DNA of 35,232 nt, from NCBI GenBank assembly GCA_017451735.1, contig JAFTNU010000018.1, forward strand, positions 1-35,232. Reading direction: 5' to 3'. Shown here piece by piece: positions 1-6,958 of this stretch (position 1 is the first letter of the stretch; each line of letters begins with the position of its first letter). The translations under genes and the position numbers were made by a program. The notes beneath the pieces are model-generated. The model ran no database searches. It worked only from the letters and a program-made list of their open reading frames with translations, and was not told where the DNA came from. Source of the stretch: Clostridia bacterium. GTDB lineage: Bacteria > Bacillota > Clostridia > Oscillospirales > CAG-272.

Positions 1-51
1 TGCAGTAATGCATGTAGCTGATCGATACTAATAGACCGAGGGCTTGAACTT
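1..51 (+). rRNA. 23S ribosomal RNA, 3' end only
   Basis: The first ~50 bases read as the terminal part of a bacterial 23S rRNA: the conserved GATACTAATAGACCGAGGGC stretch at 25-42 followed by TTGAAC matches the universal 3' end that pairs with the 5' end of the molecule (helix 1). The rest of the gene lies upstream of the window. The exact mature end cannot be read from sequence and is placed around 49-52. No 5S gene follows before the terminator at 147-172. Confidence 0.9.
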
Positions 52-146
52 TTTGAACATCTAACCGATGTTCCTGGTTCATCCAATTTCTTGAGTTTCG
101 CTCTACTCAACATAAGCTTTGTTCGGTTTCTAATGAGCACAACAGA

Positions 147-172
147 AAAACGCACCTTCGGGTGCGTTTTTT
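147..172 (+). terminator. Intrinsic terminator of the rRNA operon
   Basis: A 10-bp stem AAAACGCACC/GGTGCGTTTT closes a TTCG tetraloop and runs into a T-rich tract. It lies about 95 bases after the 23S end, so it is the likely end of the rRNA transcript. Confidence 0.88.
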
Positions 173-203
173 GCATTAAAGTGAGTGTAGCAATTACGTA
201 AGT

Positions 204-238
204 CAAGAGGAGTACGAGTAAACCTCGTGCTCCTCTTG
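204..238. repeat. 15-bp-stem hairpin sharing sequence with the terminator at 25648-25682
   Basis: Arms 204-218 and 224-238 pair over 15 bp with one G-T wobble around a TAAAC loop. The core AGGAGTACGAG recurs in the terminator at 25648-25682. No T-run follows on either strand, so its role as a terminator is doubtful. It lies just past the stop codon of the AraC remnant. Confidence 0.6.
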
Positions 239-260
239 CATTCTTGCGAGTGGATTTTTG

Positions 261-392
261 TCAGAGCGAATAGGTGCTTTTGCGCACCTCGGACGGCGTT
301 TTGCCGGTCTGCTATTTGAAAATTTTTCTGAAATATGCGGCGCTGCCAAAGCCAAGCCTTGCGCTGATCTCCTATACGGATAGATTGGTGAA
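261..392 (-). pseudogene. Decayed C-terminal end of an AraC-family regulator
   Basis: On the minus strand one frame reads FTNLSV, stop, EISARLGFGSAAYFRKIFK, stop, QTGKTPSEVRKSTYSL, stop. This is the second helix-turn-helix of an AraC/XylS protein: the EIA-x-x-x-GF-x-S-x-x-YF-x-R-x-F pattern followed by G-x-TP-x-x-x-R. Two in-frame TAG codons (372-374 and 312-314) interrupt it, and nothing upstream of about 392 resembles the rest of the gene because a perfect palindrome and the DeoR gene begin there. It is a remnant, possibly of a regulator that once faced a neighbouring sugar gene. Open frames called on this stretch in other frames are artefacts. Confidence 0.8.
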
Positions 393-395
393 AGG

Positions 396-423
396 AAACG
401 GCCAACCGATCGGTTGGCCGTTT
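396..423. terminator. Perfect 28-bp palindrome, terminator after the DeoR gene
   Basis: Arms 396-409 and 410-423 are exact complements, with A- and T-rich flanks on both sides. It begins one base past the minus-strand stop of the DeoR-family gene and can act in both directions. Confidence 0.75.
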
Positions 424-424
424 T

Positions 425-1177
425 TCATTCTTTCACGTAAATAAATTCGGTATTCGGAAAGGCCCTTCGGGTTTCCTCGGGGAAGTCAAAATCCGAGATC
501 ACCCCCGTCAGAGCTCCGAAATCGCAAAGGGATTCCTTGATGCGCTCGGTTAGCTTGCTCTGATTGGTCAGCAGATAAGCCTTTTGCGACTGCTTCAGCA
601 TCACGCGGTAAAGCGAGAGATAACAGCCGCCAGTGCTGACGTATCCGTCGTGGGTGATAGGATCCACCGAAAAAAACATTTTGTCTGGGTGAAAACGCAG
701 AGCGTTTTCCAGCGTCACGCTTCCGCCCAGCATGTGCGGGCGCTCTGTGATCGTGCCCCCCAGACAAATGATCTCCATATCGTATTCCGCAAGCTCAATA
801 GCAAGGTGCATATTGTTGGTAATGACCCGCAGATCCTTCTTGTCTGCCAAAAACGGTGCGATATACTGCACCGTGGTGCTGGCATCCAGATACACCGTGT
901 CCCCGTTTTGGATCAGCTCCGCCGCCGCGTGGGCGTTGCGCCGCTTTTCCTTTTTCATATAATTCTGCCGCAGAGGGAGGGGGAGATAGCGGTTCCTGTC
1001 CACCGCCTCCACACCGCCGTAGCTGCGCTTGACAAGCCCCGCCATTTGCATGGCATTCAGGTCGCGGTTGACGGTGGCTGAGCTGTAGTGCAGCGCCTCG
1101 GTCAGATACCGTACGGTGCAATAACCGCGCTGGGAGAGAATATGCAGGATCTGCTCCTGCCGTAGCTTTTGTGACAT
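425..1177 (-). CDS. DeoR/GlpR-family transcriptional repressor
   Basis: A 250-residue protein of the usual DeoR length. Residues 1-57 form the winged helix-turn-helix (MSQKLRQEQILHILSQRG..., then TVNRDLNAMQMAGLVKRSYGGV). Residues ~75-235 form the sugar-phosphate-sensing ISOCOT-like domain with the family landmarks DTVYLDASTT, ITNN, GGT and a final SDFDF stretch. The start at 1177 is supported by GGAGG seven bases upstream on the minus strand. Such repressors usually release DNA when they bind a phosphorylated sugar. It is divergent from the MATE exporter, and two copies of GTTTGAGAAA in the shared gap are the likely operators. The ligand cannot be read from sequence. The usual acidic DxSKFG-like loop is replaced by NQSKLTE, so the ligand pocket may differ from well-studied members. 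Confidence 0.9.
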   Translation of the reverse strand: MSQKLRQEQILHILSQRGYCTVRYLTEALHYSSATVNRDLNAMQMAGLVKRSYGGVEAVDRNRYLPLPLRQNYMKKEKRRNAHAAAELIQNGDTVYLDASTTVQYIAPFLADKKDLRVITNNMHLAIELAEYDMEIICLGGTITERPHMLGGSVTLENALRFHPDKMFFSVDPITHDGYVSTGGCYLSLYRVMLKQSQKAYLLTNQSKLTERIKESLCDFGALTGVISDFDFPEETRRAFPNTEFIYVKE

Positions 1178-1190
1178 ACTGCCTCCGTGA

Positions 1191-1254
1191 GAAAGTTTGA
1201 GAAACTTTCAATAATTTATACCTTCTTGAAACGGTTTGAGAAAGTTGCTATACT
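1191..1254 (+). promoter_or_regulatory. DeoR operators and MATE promoter
   Basis: A palindrome GAAAGTTT-GAG-AAACTTTC sits at 1191-1209, and the core GTTTGAGAAA (1195-1204) recurs at 1234-1243. The second copy lies inside the spacer of a promoter TTGAAA (1226-1231), 17 bp, TATACT (1249-1254) that faces the MATE gene. This placement suggests that the DeoR protein represses the exporter and itself. Confidence 0.7.
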
Positions 1255-1296
1255 GATTATAGCGCAGAGCAGTCGTTCTGTCAAGGAGGTGTTGCA

Positions 1297-2664
1297 ATGA
1301 AGGTCACAAAGGATCTGACACAAGGAAATATTTATAAAAATTTCCTGCTGTACACCCTGCCGCTGATTTTTTCCGCCCTGCTTTCCAGTGCGTATAGCAC
1401 GGTGGATGCCGTGATTGCGGGAAAATTCATCAGCGAGCACGCTTTGGGCGCCATCAACGCCACTGGCTCGTATGACACGGTGTTTTATACCCTTTTCAGC
1501 GGCTTCGGCACTGGATTTTCCGTTTACGTGTCGCTACTCTTCGGCAAAAAGGACTTTGCCTGTATGAAGCGGGATATCGTGCAGATGCTGACCTTTCTGA
1601 CCGGGGTGATCCTGCTGGTCAGCGCAGGGTCTATTGCGTTGTGCGAGCCGATTCTGGACTATCTGCGGGTAGACCCCGTCCTGCGCGCGGATGCCAAGAC
1701 CTATTTTATCATTTATACGTCCGGCTACGTGCTCACGTATCTCAATCTGGTTCTGATGCAGATCTTGCAGGCGCTGGGCGTAACCTCCTTCTCGCTTTAT
1801 GTATCCACGGCATCTGCCGTGCTGAATATCGGCGGCAATCTGCTCACCGTCATTGCCTTTGGCTGGGGCGTGGCAGGGCTTGCCGTTTCCACGCTCCTTT
1901 CCACGGCGGGGGCAACGGTATTTTATCTGGTGATGCTGTGCCGCGCCTTCCGTGAGCTGCCCTGCGAGAAGGTATCCTATCGCTTCCGCTTTTCCTGTGT
2001 CACGCGCTCCCTGCGCTATACGCTCCCTGCCGCGGTACAGCAGGTGGCGTATCACGGCATTGGTCTCTTGATCGCCCCCGCCATCAATGGTCTGGGTGCC
2101 AATGCCACTACGGGTAACACGGTGGCCACTCGCCTGAATAATATGTGCTCGCAGAGCTTCTGGTGCGCCACACGGGCGCTCAGCTGCTACACCGCCCAGT
2201 GTGTAGGGGCAGGGAAGGAAAAAAGGATCCGCAAGGGCCTTTGGGCGGATCTGTGGGTGTGCGTAGGATTTTTGCTCCCCTTTTTGCTGGTATTTGTCGG
2301 CTTCGCAGAGCCGATCTCCTCGCTGTTTTTTCCTGCAGGGTACACGGGCGAGGCTTACCAATATGCGGTGCGCTTTGCCACCTTCTACCTGCCTTTTTTG
2401 CTTGTCAATATGCTGGGGCATCTGATCCATGCCTATCTGCGCGGGCTGGGCTCTATGCGGGTTGTGTTCTGGCTTTCGGTGCTTGGCAGTGCGGTCCGCT
2501 ACGTATGCACGCTCCTGCTGGTGCCCACGATGCACATGGAGGGCGTGTTCCTTGCCATGATCGTCGGTTGGTGTGCGGATACGCTGGCATCCAGCATTAT
2601 CTATTTGCTGTTCTATCGCACCAACGACCATATTTTGCGTGCTATACAGCGCGCAATGAAATAG
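1297..2664 (+). CDS. MATE-family efflux transporter
   Basis: A 455-residue integral membrane protein of the normal MATE length, with about twelve hydrophobic segments in two halves. The N-terminus has the family pattern NIYKNFLLYTLPLIFSALLSSAYSTVDAVIAGKF, and the second half begins with SLRYTLPAAVQQVAYHGIGLLIAPAINGLG, the matching internal repeat. MATE proteins export cationic compounds, drugs or metabolites against Na+ or H+. The start has an AAGGAGG ribosome site at 1284-1290. It is transcribed away from the DeoR gene, whose putative operators overlap its promoter, so it may export a compound made or encountered during sugar metabolism. A hairpin follows the stop. The substrate is unknown. 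Confidence 0.93.
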   Translation: MKVTKDLTQGNIYKNFLLYTLPLIFSALLSSAYSTVDAVIAGKFISEHALGAINATGSYDTVFYTLFSGFGTGFSVYVSLLFGKKDFACMKRDIVQMLTFLTGVILLVSAGSIALCEPILDYLRVDPVLRADAKTYFIIYTSGYVLTYLNLVLMQILQALGVTSFSLYVSTASAVLNIGGNLLTVIAFGWGVAGLAVSTLLSTAGATVFYLVMLCRAFRELPCEKVSYRFRFSCVTRSLRYTLPAAVQQVAYHGIGLLIAPAINGLGANATTGNTVATRLNNMCSQSFWCATRALSCYTAQCVGAGKEKRIRKGLWADLWVCVGFLLPFLLVFVGFAEPISSLFFPAGYTGEAYQYAVRFATFYLPFLLVNMLGHLIHAYLRGLGSMRVVFWLSVLGSAVRYVCTLLLVPTMHMEGVFLAMIVGWCADTLASSIIYLLFYRTNDHILRAIQRAMK

Positions 2665-2669
2665 CAAAA

Positions 2670-2697
2670 GCGCTTTCCGCCATTCGGCAGAAAGCGC
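2670..2697. terminator. Convergent terminator between MATE and propeller genes
   Basis: Stem GCGCTTTC (2670-2677)/GAAAGCGC (2690-2697) with an inner GCC/GGC pair and an ATTC loop, placed between two convergent stop codons. Confidence 0.65.
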
Positions 2698-2703
2698 ATC
2701 CGT

Positions 2704-3822
2704 TTATTGAATTTTCGCCTCGTAGCGCGTGATGTCTGTGCCGTTGCCGTTAGTCAGGATCACCACGTCATCTCCCTTGATGATATAGGTCTGTCCTTCG
2801 GTGCCGCCCCCGTAAAAGCCAATGTAGTGGCCGCCAAACAGCTCACCCTTGCGGGTCAGCTGTACAGGCTCGCTCCAATGGATCATGTCGTCACTTTCCC
2901 GCACCTCCATAATGGGGTTTACCATGCCTCCGTTTGGCTTAAGGCGGGCAAGAGAAGAGGACATCAAAAATTTTTGGTGCTTTTCAAGATACACGACCTT
3001 GGCGTGCCAGCCCGCAAGCGCGATAGGAGATTCCTTGCCCAGATTTCCCGCCTCGCAAAAGGTGCCGTTATAGTATTTTACAAAATCGCCCATCACGCCG
3101 TCACAACGCTTGCGAGTACGCGCCACGTAAATATCGCAATCGGTCCAATGTCGCAGGTTTGTATCTGCCTTGATGATGTTATAGTAAAGATAAATGTACT
3201 CACCCTCGGGTTCTACAAAAATGGAAAAATCCCCACTGCCAAAGGAGATGGGACCCATTGGTTGTCCTTTTTTGCCGTCCCCCTCCGGGTTGAAGCCTTC
3301 GGTAAAGCAGACCTGCTCGGCGGTCAGTACCCAGCGATCAAAGATCCAGCTTTTCCCCTCGTCATCGGAGTGCATCAGACCAACGTGGCGAAAATCCGAA
3401 TCAAAGGCGGGCTTGTCGCAGTAACCAAAGGCGTCATAGCCGGTGCCGCGTCCTCGCCAAGCCGTTTCGTTATGAAAAAAGCAGAAAAAGCGATGTGTTC
3501 CGGGGCAGATATAAAGTCCAAAGGGCCAGATGGCTCCGCGCGGCTTGATCCCCTCCGGGTACCGAATACCCGAAAACGCGTAGTCCGCGTGTCCGTCACC
3601 AAAATTCAGTGAAATGGGCCAGACTTCGACAAGATCGTCGATGCAGGTGCCGCAAAACATGCCGATATGTCCAGAATTGGTGTGACCTACCATGGCCCAT
3701 AGCTTACCGTCTATATCCCGATATGTGGCAAGTGTACCGTCAGAACGGATGCCCTGGCAACGCTTGAACTGCGTTTCGCTCACCGCACCCACCGTGATGG
3801 TATGCATTTGTAAAAAATTCAT
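2704..3822 (-). CDS. Beta-propeller glycosidase-like protein (sialidase/GH43 superfamily fold)
   Basis: A 372-residue cytoplasmic-looking protein with no signal peptide. It has the repeated strand pattern of five- or six-bladed propeller hydrolases and an Asp-box-like turn SDDEGKSW at about residues 152-159. Aromatic-rich segments such as AIWPFGLYICPGTHRFFCFFHNET (about 97-120) and a closing GGGTEGQTYIIKGDDVVILTNGNGTD resemble sialidase or GH43-type folds, but I do not see a clear catalytic triad for a named family. The start at 3822 is chosen because GGGAGG lies upstream, whereas the open frame extends further without a ribosome site. Its own consensus promoter (3856-3884) and its setting suggest glycan hydrolysis. 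The substrate is unknown. Confidence 0.6.
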   Translation of the reverse strand: MNFLQMHTITVGAVSETQFKRCQGIRSDGTLATYRDIDGKLWAMVGHTNSGHIGMFCGTCIDDLVEVWPISLNFGDGHADYAFSGIRYPEGIKPRGAIWPFGLYICPGTHRFFCFFHNETAWRGRGTGYDAFGYCDKPAFDSDFRHVGLMHSDDEGKSWIFDRWVLTAEQVCFTEGFNPEGDGKKGQPMGPISFGSGDFSIFVEPEGEYIYLYYNIIKADTNLRHWTDCDIYVARTRKRCDGVMGDFVKYYNGTFCEAGNLGKESPIALAGWHAKVVYLEKHQKFLMSSSLARLKPNGGMVNPIMEVRESDDMIHWSEPVQLTRKGELFGGHYIGFYGGGTEGQTYIIKGDDVVILTNGNGTDITRYEAKIQ

Positions 3823-3855
3823 ATGAGGCCTCCCTGTACATTCTGCATTTAGTAT

Positions 3856-3884
3856 AGTATAGTATAGTCCAATTCCGTTGTCAA
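3856..3884 (-). promoter_or_regulatory. Sigma-A promoter of the propeller gene with a 5-bp tandem repeat
   Basis: On the minus strand TTGACA (3884-3879) is followed after exactly 17 bp by TATACT (3861-3856). The -10 lies inside a run of AGTAT repeats (3851-3868), so further TATACT copies follow at 5-bp steps. Confidence 0.75.
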
Positions 3885-3974
3885 GAGAAAAGGAAAATTT
3901 TCTCCTTTTGATGGGAGGGCAGGGCTTGAATTTTTTGAACACACCGTTCATCAGATAAAATCACGGTGAGGATA

Positions 3975-4003
3975 TTGTGCAAACCGTAGATCTATGCTAT
4001 AAT
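3975..4003 (+). promoter_or_regulatory. Promoter of the small membrane protein gene
   Basis: TTGTGC (3975-3980), 17-bp spacer, TATAAT (3998-4003), 22 bases ahead of the ATG at 4026. Confidence 0.65.
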
Positions 4004-4025
4004 AGCAGTGCAGGGAGGTGACATC

Positions 4026-4652
4026 ATGGGCTGGGGAGAAGAAGAAAAGGACAAAATACAAATGTTATCCCGCGAGAGGCTGACATATCAATGCCGCAAG
4101 GAGCTGATGGACTTCCTGCCGCCATGGCTGTTTGCTCAGGGTTTGGTTTTGCTTGCGACCGTAGCAATCGTCGCGCTGCTGATTGCGGCATTCTCGGACT
4201 TCTTGGGGGATTTCGCCGATGGCGCTTTTGTATATATCGTAAAATTATTCATGGTGATTTTTTGCGTTGCCGGTTGTTGCTTGCCCTTTGCGGTCAGCGT
4301 GTTGTCTGCACTGGACATGATGATCGAATACCGTAAGATCCGACAGGGGAGGTATATCGTAGTGGATGACGTCTTATCGGCCAGCTCATCCAGTGAGGTA
4401 TATCCCCCAAGCTTGTGGGAGCGCTTGCAAGGCATGGGCGGGAGTCGGTATGAAACACCGCACTATGCCACCTTTTACTTCTCAAGGTCGGGACGACATC
4501 CGGTGAGCGAGAGAATGTATGAGAACGGCAAAAAGGGGGACCGCTATTATATTTTAATATTGGATGGTAAAAAACAAAAAATTTATGGCATTTACAGTCA
4601 AAAATTATATCGCTGGGAGGGCGAGCCTGTGCCGATAAAAGCAAAAGAATAG
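4026..4652 (+). CDS. Two-segment membrane protein of unknown function
   Basis: A 208-residue protein with a charged N-terminus, two hydrophobic segments (about residues 34-56 and 66-92) and a hydrophilic C-terminal domain of about 115 residues. The tail has short strand-rich motifs (RQGRYIVVDDVL near the second membrane segment; YYILILDGKKQKIYGIYSQKLYRW near the end). The start at 4026 is set by GGGAGGTG at 4013-4020; an in-frame GTG at 4008 overlaps that site and is unlikely. It has its own promoter and no operon partner. Clostridial genomes carry proteins of this general layout, but I do not recognise a named family. Confidence 0.75.
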   Translation: MGWGEEEKDKIQMLSRERLTYQCRKELMDFLPPWLFAQGLVLLATVAIVALLIAAFSDFLGDFADGAFVYIVKLFMVIFCVAGCCLPFAVSVLSALDMMIEYRKIRQGRYIVVDDVLSASSSSEVYPPSLWERLQGMGGSRYETPHYATFYFSRSGRHPVSERMYENGKKGDRYYILILDGKKQKIYGIYSQKLYRWEGEPVPIKAKE

Positions 4653-4737
4653 CCGGAAGGTGTTCCATACGCCATGTGTGGGACTGCTTGTCAAGTTCCT
4701 TCTTGTTAAAACAGAAAAATTTTCTCTCTTTGAGACA

Positions 4738-4766
4738 TTGACAAAAGGGTAACTGCCTTTTATAAT
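4738..4766 (+). promoter_or_regulatory. Perfect consensus promoter of the GH39 gene with an internal inverted repeat
   Basis: TTGACA (4738-4743), 17-bp spacer, TATAAT (4761-4766): a perfect match in both boxes. The spacer holds an inverted repeat AAAAGG (4743-4748)/CCTTTT (4756-4761), a plausible repressor site. Confidence 0.85.
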
Positions 4767-4802
4767 GAAATAAAGTCATTTTTATGGGAGGGGGAGCCCT
4801 AA

Positions 4803-6155
4803 ATGGTCAATATTTCTGTCAATTTCAATGAAAAGGTGGGCAAGATCAAGCCCATGCACGCTGTCAACAACGGGCCGGTTTGCAAGGTGGGAGAGCAGTT
4901 TCAGGGCTGGAACGATTCCTCCAATCTCGGCGCCTATGCCGCCGCGGGTATTCCGTATGCCCGAACTCACGACGCCGCCTTTTATGATATGTACGGCGGT
5001 GAGCATACTGTAGATGTGGGGGCCATTTTCACCGATTTTGACGCTGACCCGGAGGATCCCGCCTCCTACGATTTTGTATGTACCGACAACTACATGCAGA
5101 TGATCGAGATGGCAGGTACCAAGGTTTTTTACCGTCTCGGTAATAAAATCGAGCATACGGTCAAGAAATTCGGTACACTTCCACCCAAAGATTTCAAAAA
5201 ATGGGCGGTGATCTGCGAGCATATCATCCGCCATTATACCGAGGGTTGGGGCAACGGCTTCCATATGGATATTCAGTATTGGGAGATCTGGAACGAGCCT
5301 GATCTGGATCCCGACGATTCCGACAACAAGCGCACTTGGGGAGGCACCAAGGCAGAGTTTTTCGAGCTTTATCACATCGCCGCCACCCACTTAAAGGAGA
5401 AATTTCCCCATTTGAAGATCGGCGGCCCTGCCATTGCCGGTAAGATGGATTGGGCCGAGGACTTTCTCGCACAGCTAAAGGCCCCCTTGGACTTTTTCTC
5501 CTGGCATATTTACGCCCACGAGGCAGAGAAGGTGGCAAGCAAGGGGCAAAAGGTGCGTCAGCTTTTGGATAAATACGGCTTTACCGCAACCGAGAGCATC
5601 CTGAACGAATGGAATTACGTGCTGGGCTGGGATAAGACCAATCTGCGCTATAGCCAACGGATGCAGCAGGGCTTGAAGGGCGCGGCCTTTAATCTGGCCA
5701 CGATGTCCCTCTGTCAGCACGGTACGGTGGATATGCTGATGTATTACGACGCCCGTCCCTCCACCTGGAACGGTTTATTTGACCACATCGACGTTTCCAT
5801 GCGTCTGAAGGCCTACTATTCGCTTTTCATATTCAACGAGTTGTACAAGCTGAAGAACGCCGCTCGCGTGCAGACTGTGGGGGAAAACGGCTACGCCGTG
5901 GCCGCCGTCAATGCAAACGAGGCCGCCGTGACCCTTTGTCATTATGATGACAATGACGATGCCGCCTCCAAAACCTTTGCCATTGACCTTTCCGGCTTTG
6001 CGGGCGAGCATGGGACAGAGCTGGAGATCTACCTGCTGGACGATACCCACGACCTGGCTCTTGTGGACACATTCACCTTCTTTGGGGACCGTCTTCTTTG
6101 GGAAAAAGAGCTCCCCGTGAATACCTGCTATCTCTTAAAGCTCAAAAAGAAATAA
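4803..6155 (+). CDS. GH39-family glycoside hydrolase (beta-xylosidase-like)
   Basis: A 450-residue (beta/alpha)8-barrel glycosidase. The acid/base motif WEIWNEPD gives Glu165 as the likely proton donor, and NEWN gives Glu269 as the likely nucleophile, at the spacing expected for clan GH-A retaining enzymes. Other family marks are WNDSSNLGAYAAAGIPYARTHDA near the N-terminus and SWHIYAH at about 233-239. Residues ~360-450 form the small C-terminal beta-sandwich. There is no signal peptide, so it acts on imported oligosaccharides such as short xylosides; the exact sugar is an inference from family. It is preceded by GGGAGGGGGAG and a perfect consensus promoter, and followed by a strong hairpin shared with the convergent hydrolase gene. 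Confidence 0.87.
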   Translation: MVNISVNFNEKVGKIKPMHAVNNGPVCKVGEQFQGWNDSSNLGAYAAAGIPYARTHDAAFYDMYGGEHTVDVGAIFTDFDADPEDPASYDFVCTDNYMQMIEMAGTKVFYRLGNKIEHTVKKFGTLPPKDFKKWAVICEHIIRHYTEGWGNGFHMDIQYWEIWNEPDLDPDDSDNKRTWGGTKAEFFELYHIAATHLKEKFPHLKIGGPAIAGKMDWAEDFLAQLKAPLDFFSWHIYAHEAEKVASKGQKVRQLLDKYGFTATESILNEWNYVLGWDKTNLRYSQRMQQGLKGAAFNLATMSLCQHGTVDMLMYYDARPSTWNGLFDHIDVSMRLKAYYSLFIFNELYKLKNAARVQTVGENGYAVAAVNANEAAVTLCHYDDNDDAASKTFAIDLSGFAGEHGTELEIYLLDDTHDLALVDTFTFFGDRLLWEKELPVNTCYLLKLKKK

Positions 6156-6159
6156 GCAA

Positions 6160-6188
6160 AAGGCTCCTGCGCATTGCGCAGGAGCCTT
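6160..6188. terminator. Bidirectional terminator between GH39 and hydrolase genes
   Basis: A 13-bp perfect stem (6160-6172 with 6176-6188) with an ATT loop, between convergent stops. Confidence 0.85.
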
Positions 6189-6190
6189 CT

Positions 6191-6946
6191 TTATACCTTT
6201 TGAATAAACGCAAAAACCATTTTACCCAGCACCGAATCGCCCTTTTCGTCCACTGCACTGTTATAGGAGCAGTGCTTGCCGTGCATGAGCTGATGATAGA
6301 TCTTGCTCTCGTCGTATTCAAAGTGGCGCAGGGTAGAGAGCACCAGCTGCGTCTGCTCAAATCGGTTTTTCATGTCATCGTCCGCCACCACAAACATCAT
6401 GGGGGGATAGTCGGGGCTGGTGCCGATATGGTAAAGCGGCGCGGAATCATCGATCATCACGCGTCTTGTGTCAATACCGCGCTCCCGCAGGACGTTAAAG
6501 TGGCAGGTGGGTTGCCCCGCATTGTGGAAATATCCTGCCACGGGTATGGGAAACTCACCGCACTCGGCATACCAACGCCGATCAAAGCAGAGCATCATGG
6601 AAAGATAGCCGCCTGCCGAGCTGCCGCCCACGAAAACACGGTTGCATTTTCCGTATTGGCCGATATGATTGGAGACCCAATGCACGGCCGCCGCCGCGTC
6701 ACGCACAAAATCGGGATATTTGGCATTGGGATACATACGGTAGTTGCAGGAGGCTAAGGCCACCTTGTGCTTGGTCAGATAGGCTCCCATCAGCTTGGTG
6801 GTTTCGGTGCCTTTATCGCCCCGCTCCAACCCGCCGCCGTGGAAATAAACAAACACGTCAAAGGCGTCGGCCTCGGGGAGGTAAAGATCAAGAAAAAGCT
6901 CCTCGCTTTCACGCTCGATGTAGCAAATATTTGCAACCGTTTTCAT
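6191..6946 (-). CDS. Alpha/beta hydrolase, carboxylesterase-like
   Basis: A 251-residue serine hydrolase of the hormone-sensitive-lipase/BD-FAE type. The HGGG oxyanion-hole motif is at residues 36-39, the nucleophile elbow GGSSAGG places Ser110, an acidic cluster ADDD at 188-191 supplies the Asp, and HGKHC gives His225. There is no signal peptide, so it is intracellular. Enzymes of this kind often remove acetyl or feruloyl groups from imported sugars, which would suit the neighbouring GH39 gene, but that link is inference. It starts 12 bases after the stop of the AEC permease gene, with an AAGGAG ribosome site, so the two form an operon under the divergent LysR regulator. Confidence 0.85.
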   Translation of the reverse strand: MKTVANICYIERESEELFLDLYLPEADAFDVFVYFHGGGLERGDKGTETTKLMGAYLTKHKVALASCNYRMYPNAKYPDFVRDAAAAVHWVSNHIGQYGKCNRVFVGGSSAGGYLSMMLCFDRRWYAECGEFPIPVAGYFHNAGQPTCHFNVLRERGIDTRRVMIDDSAPLYHIGTSPDYPPMMFVVADDDMKNRFEQTQLVLSTLRHFEYDESKIYHQLMHGKHCSYNSAVDEKGDSVLGKMVFAFIQKV

Positions 6947-6958
6947 ATTTTTTACTCC

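Noticed and set aside
52-146. 5S rRNA or tRNA between 23S and the terminator
   Set aside because: No cloverleaf or 5S-like sequence is visible in the ~95 bases.
1534-2667. A 377-codon minus-strand frame over the MATE gene
   Set aside because: Antisense to a well-supported membrane protein; no hydrophobic or catalytic pattern.
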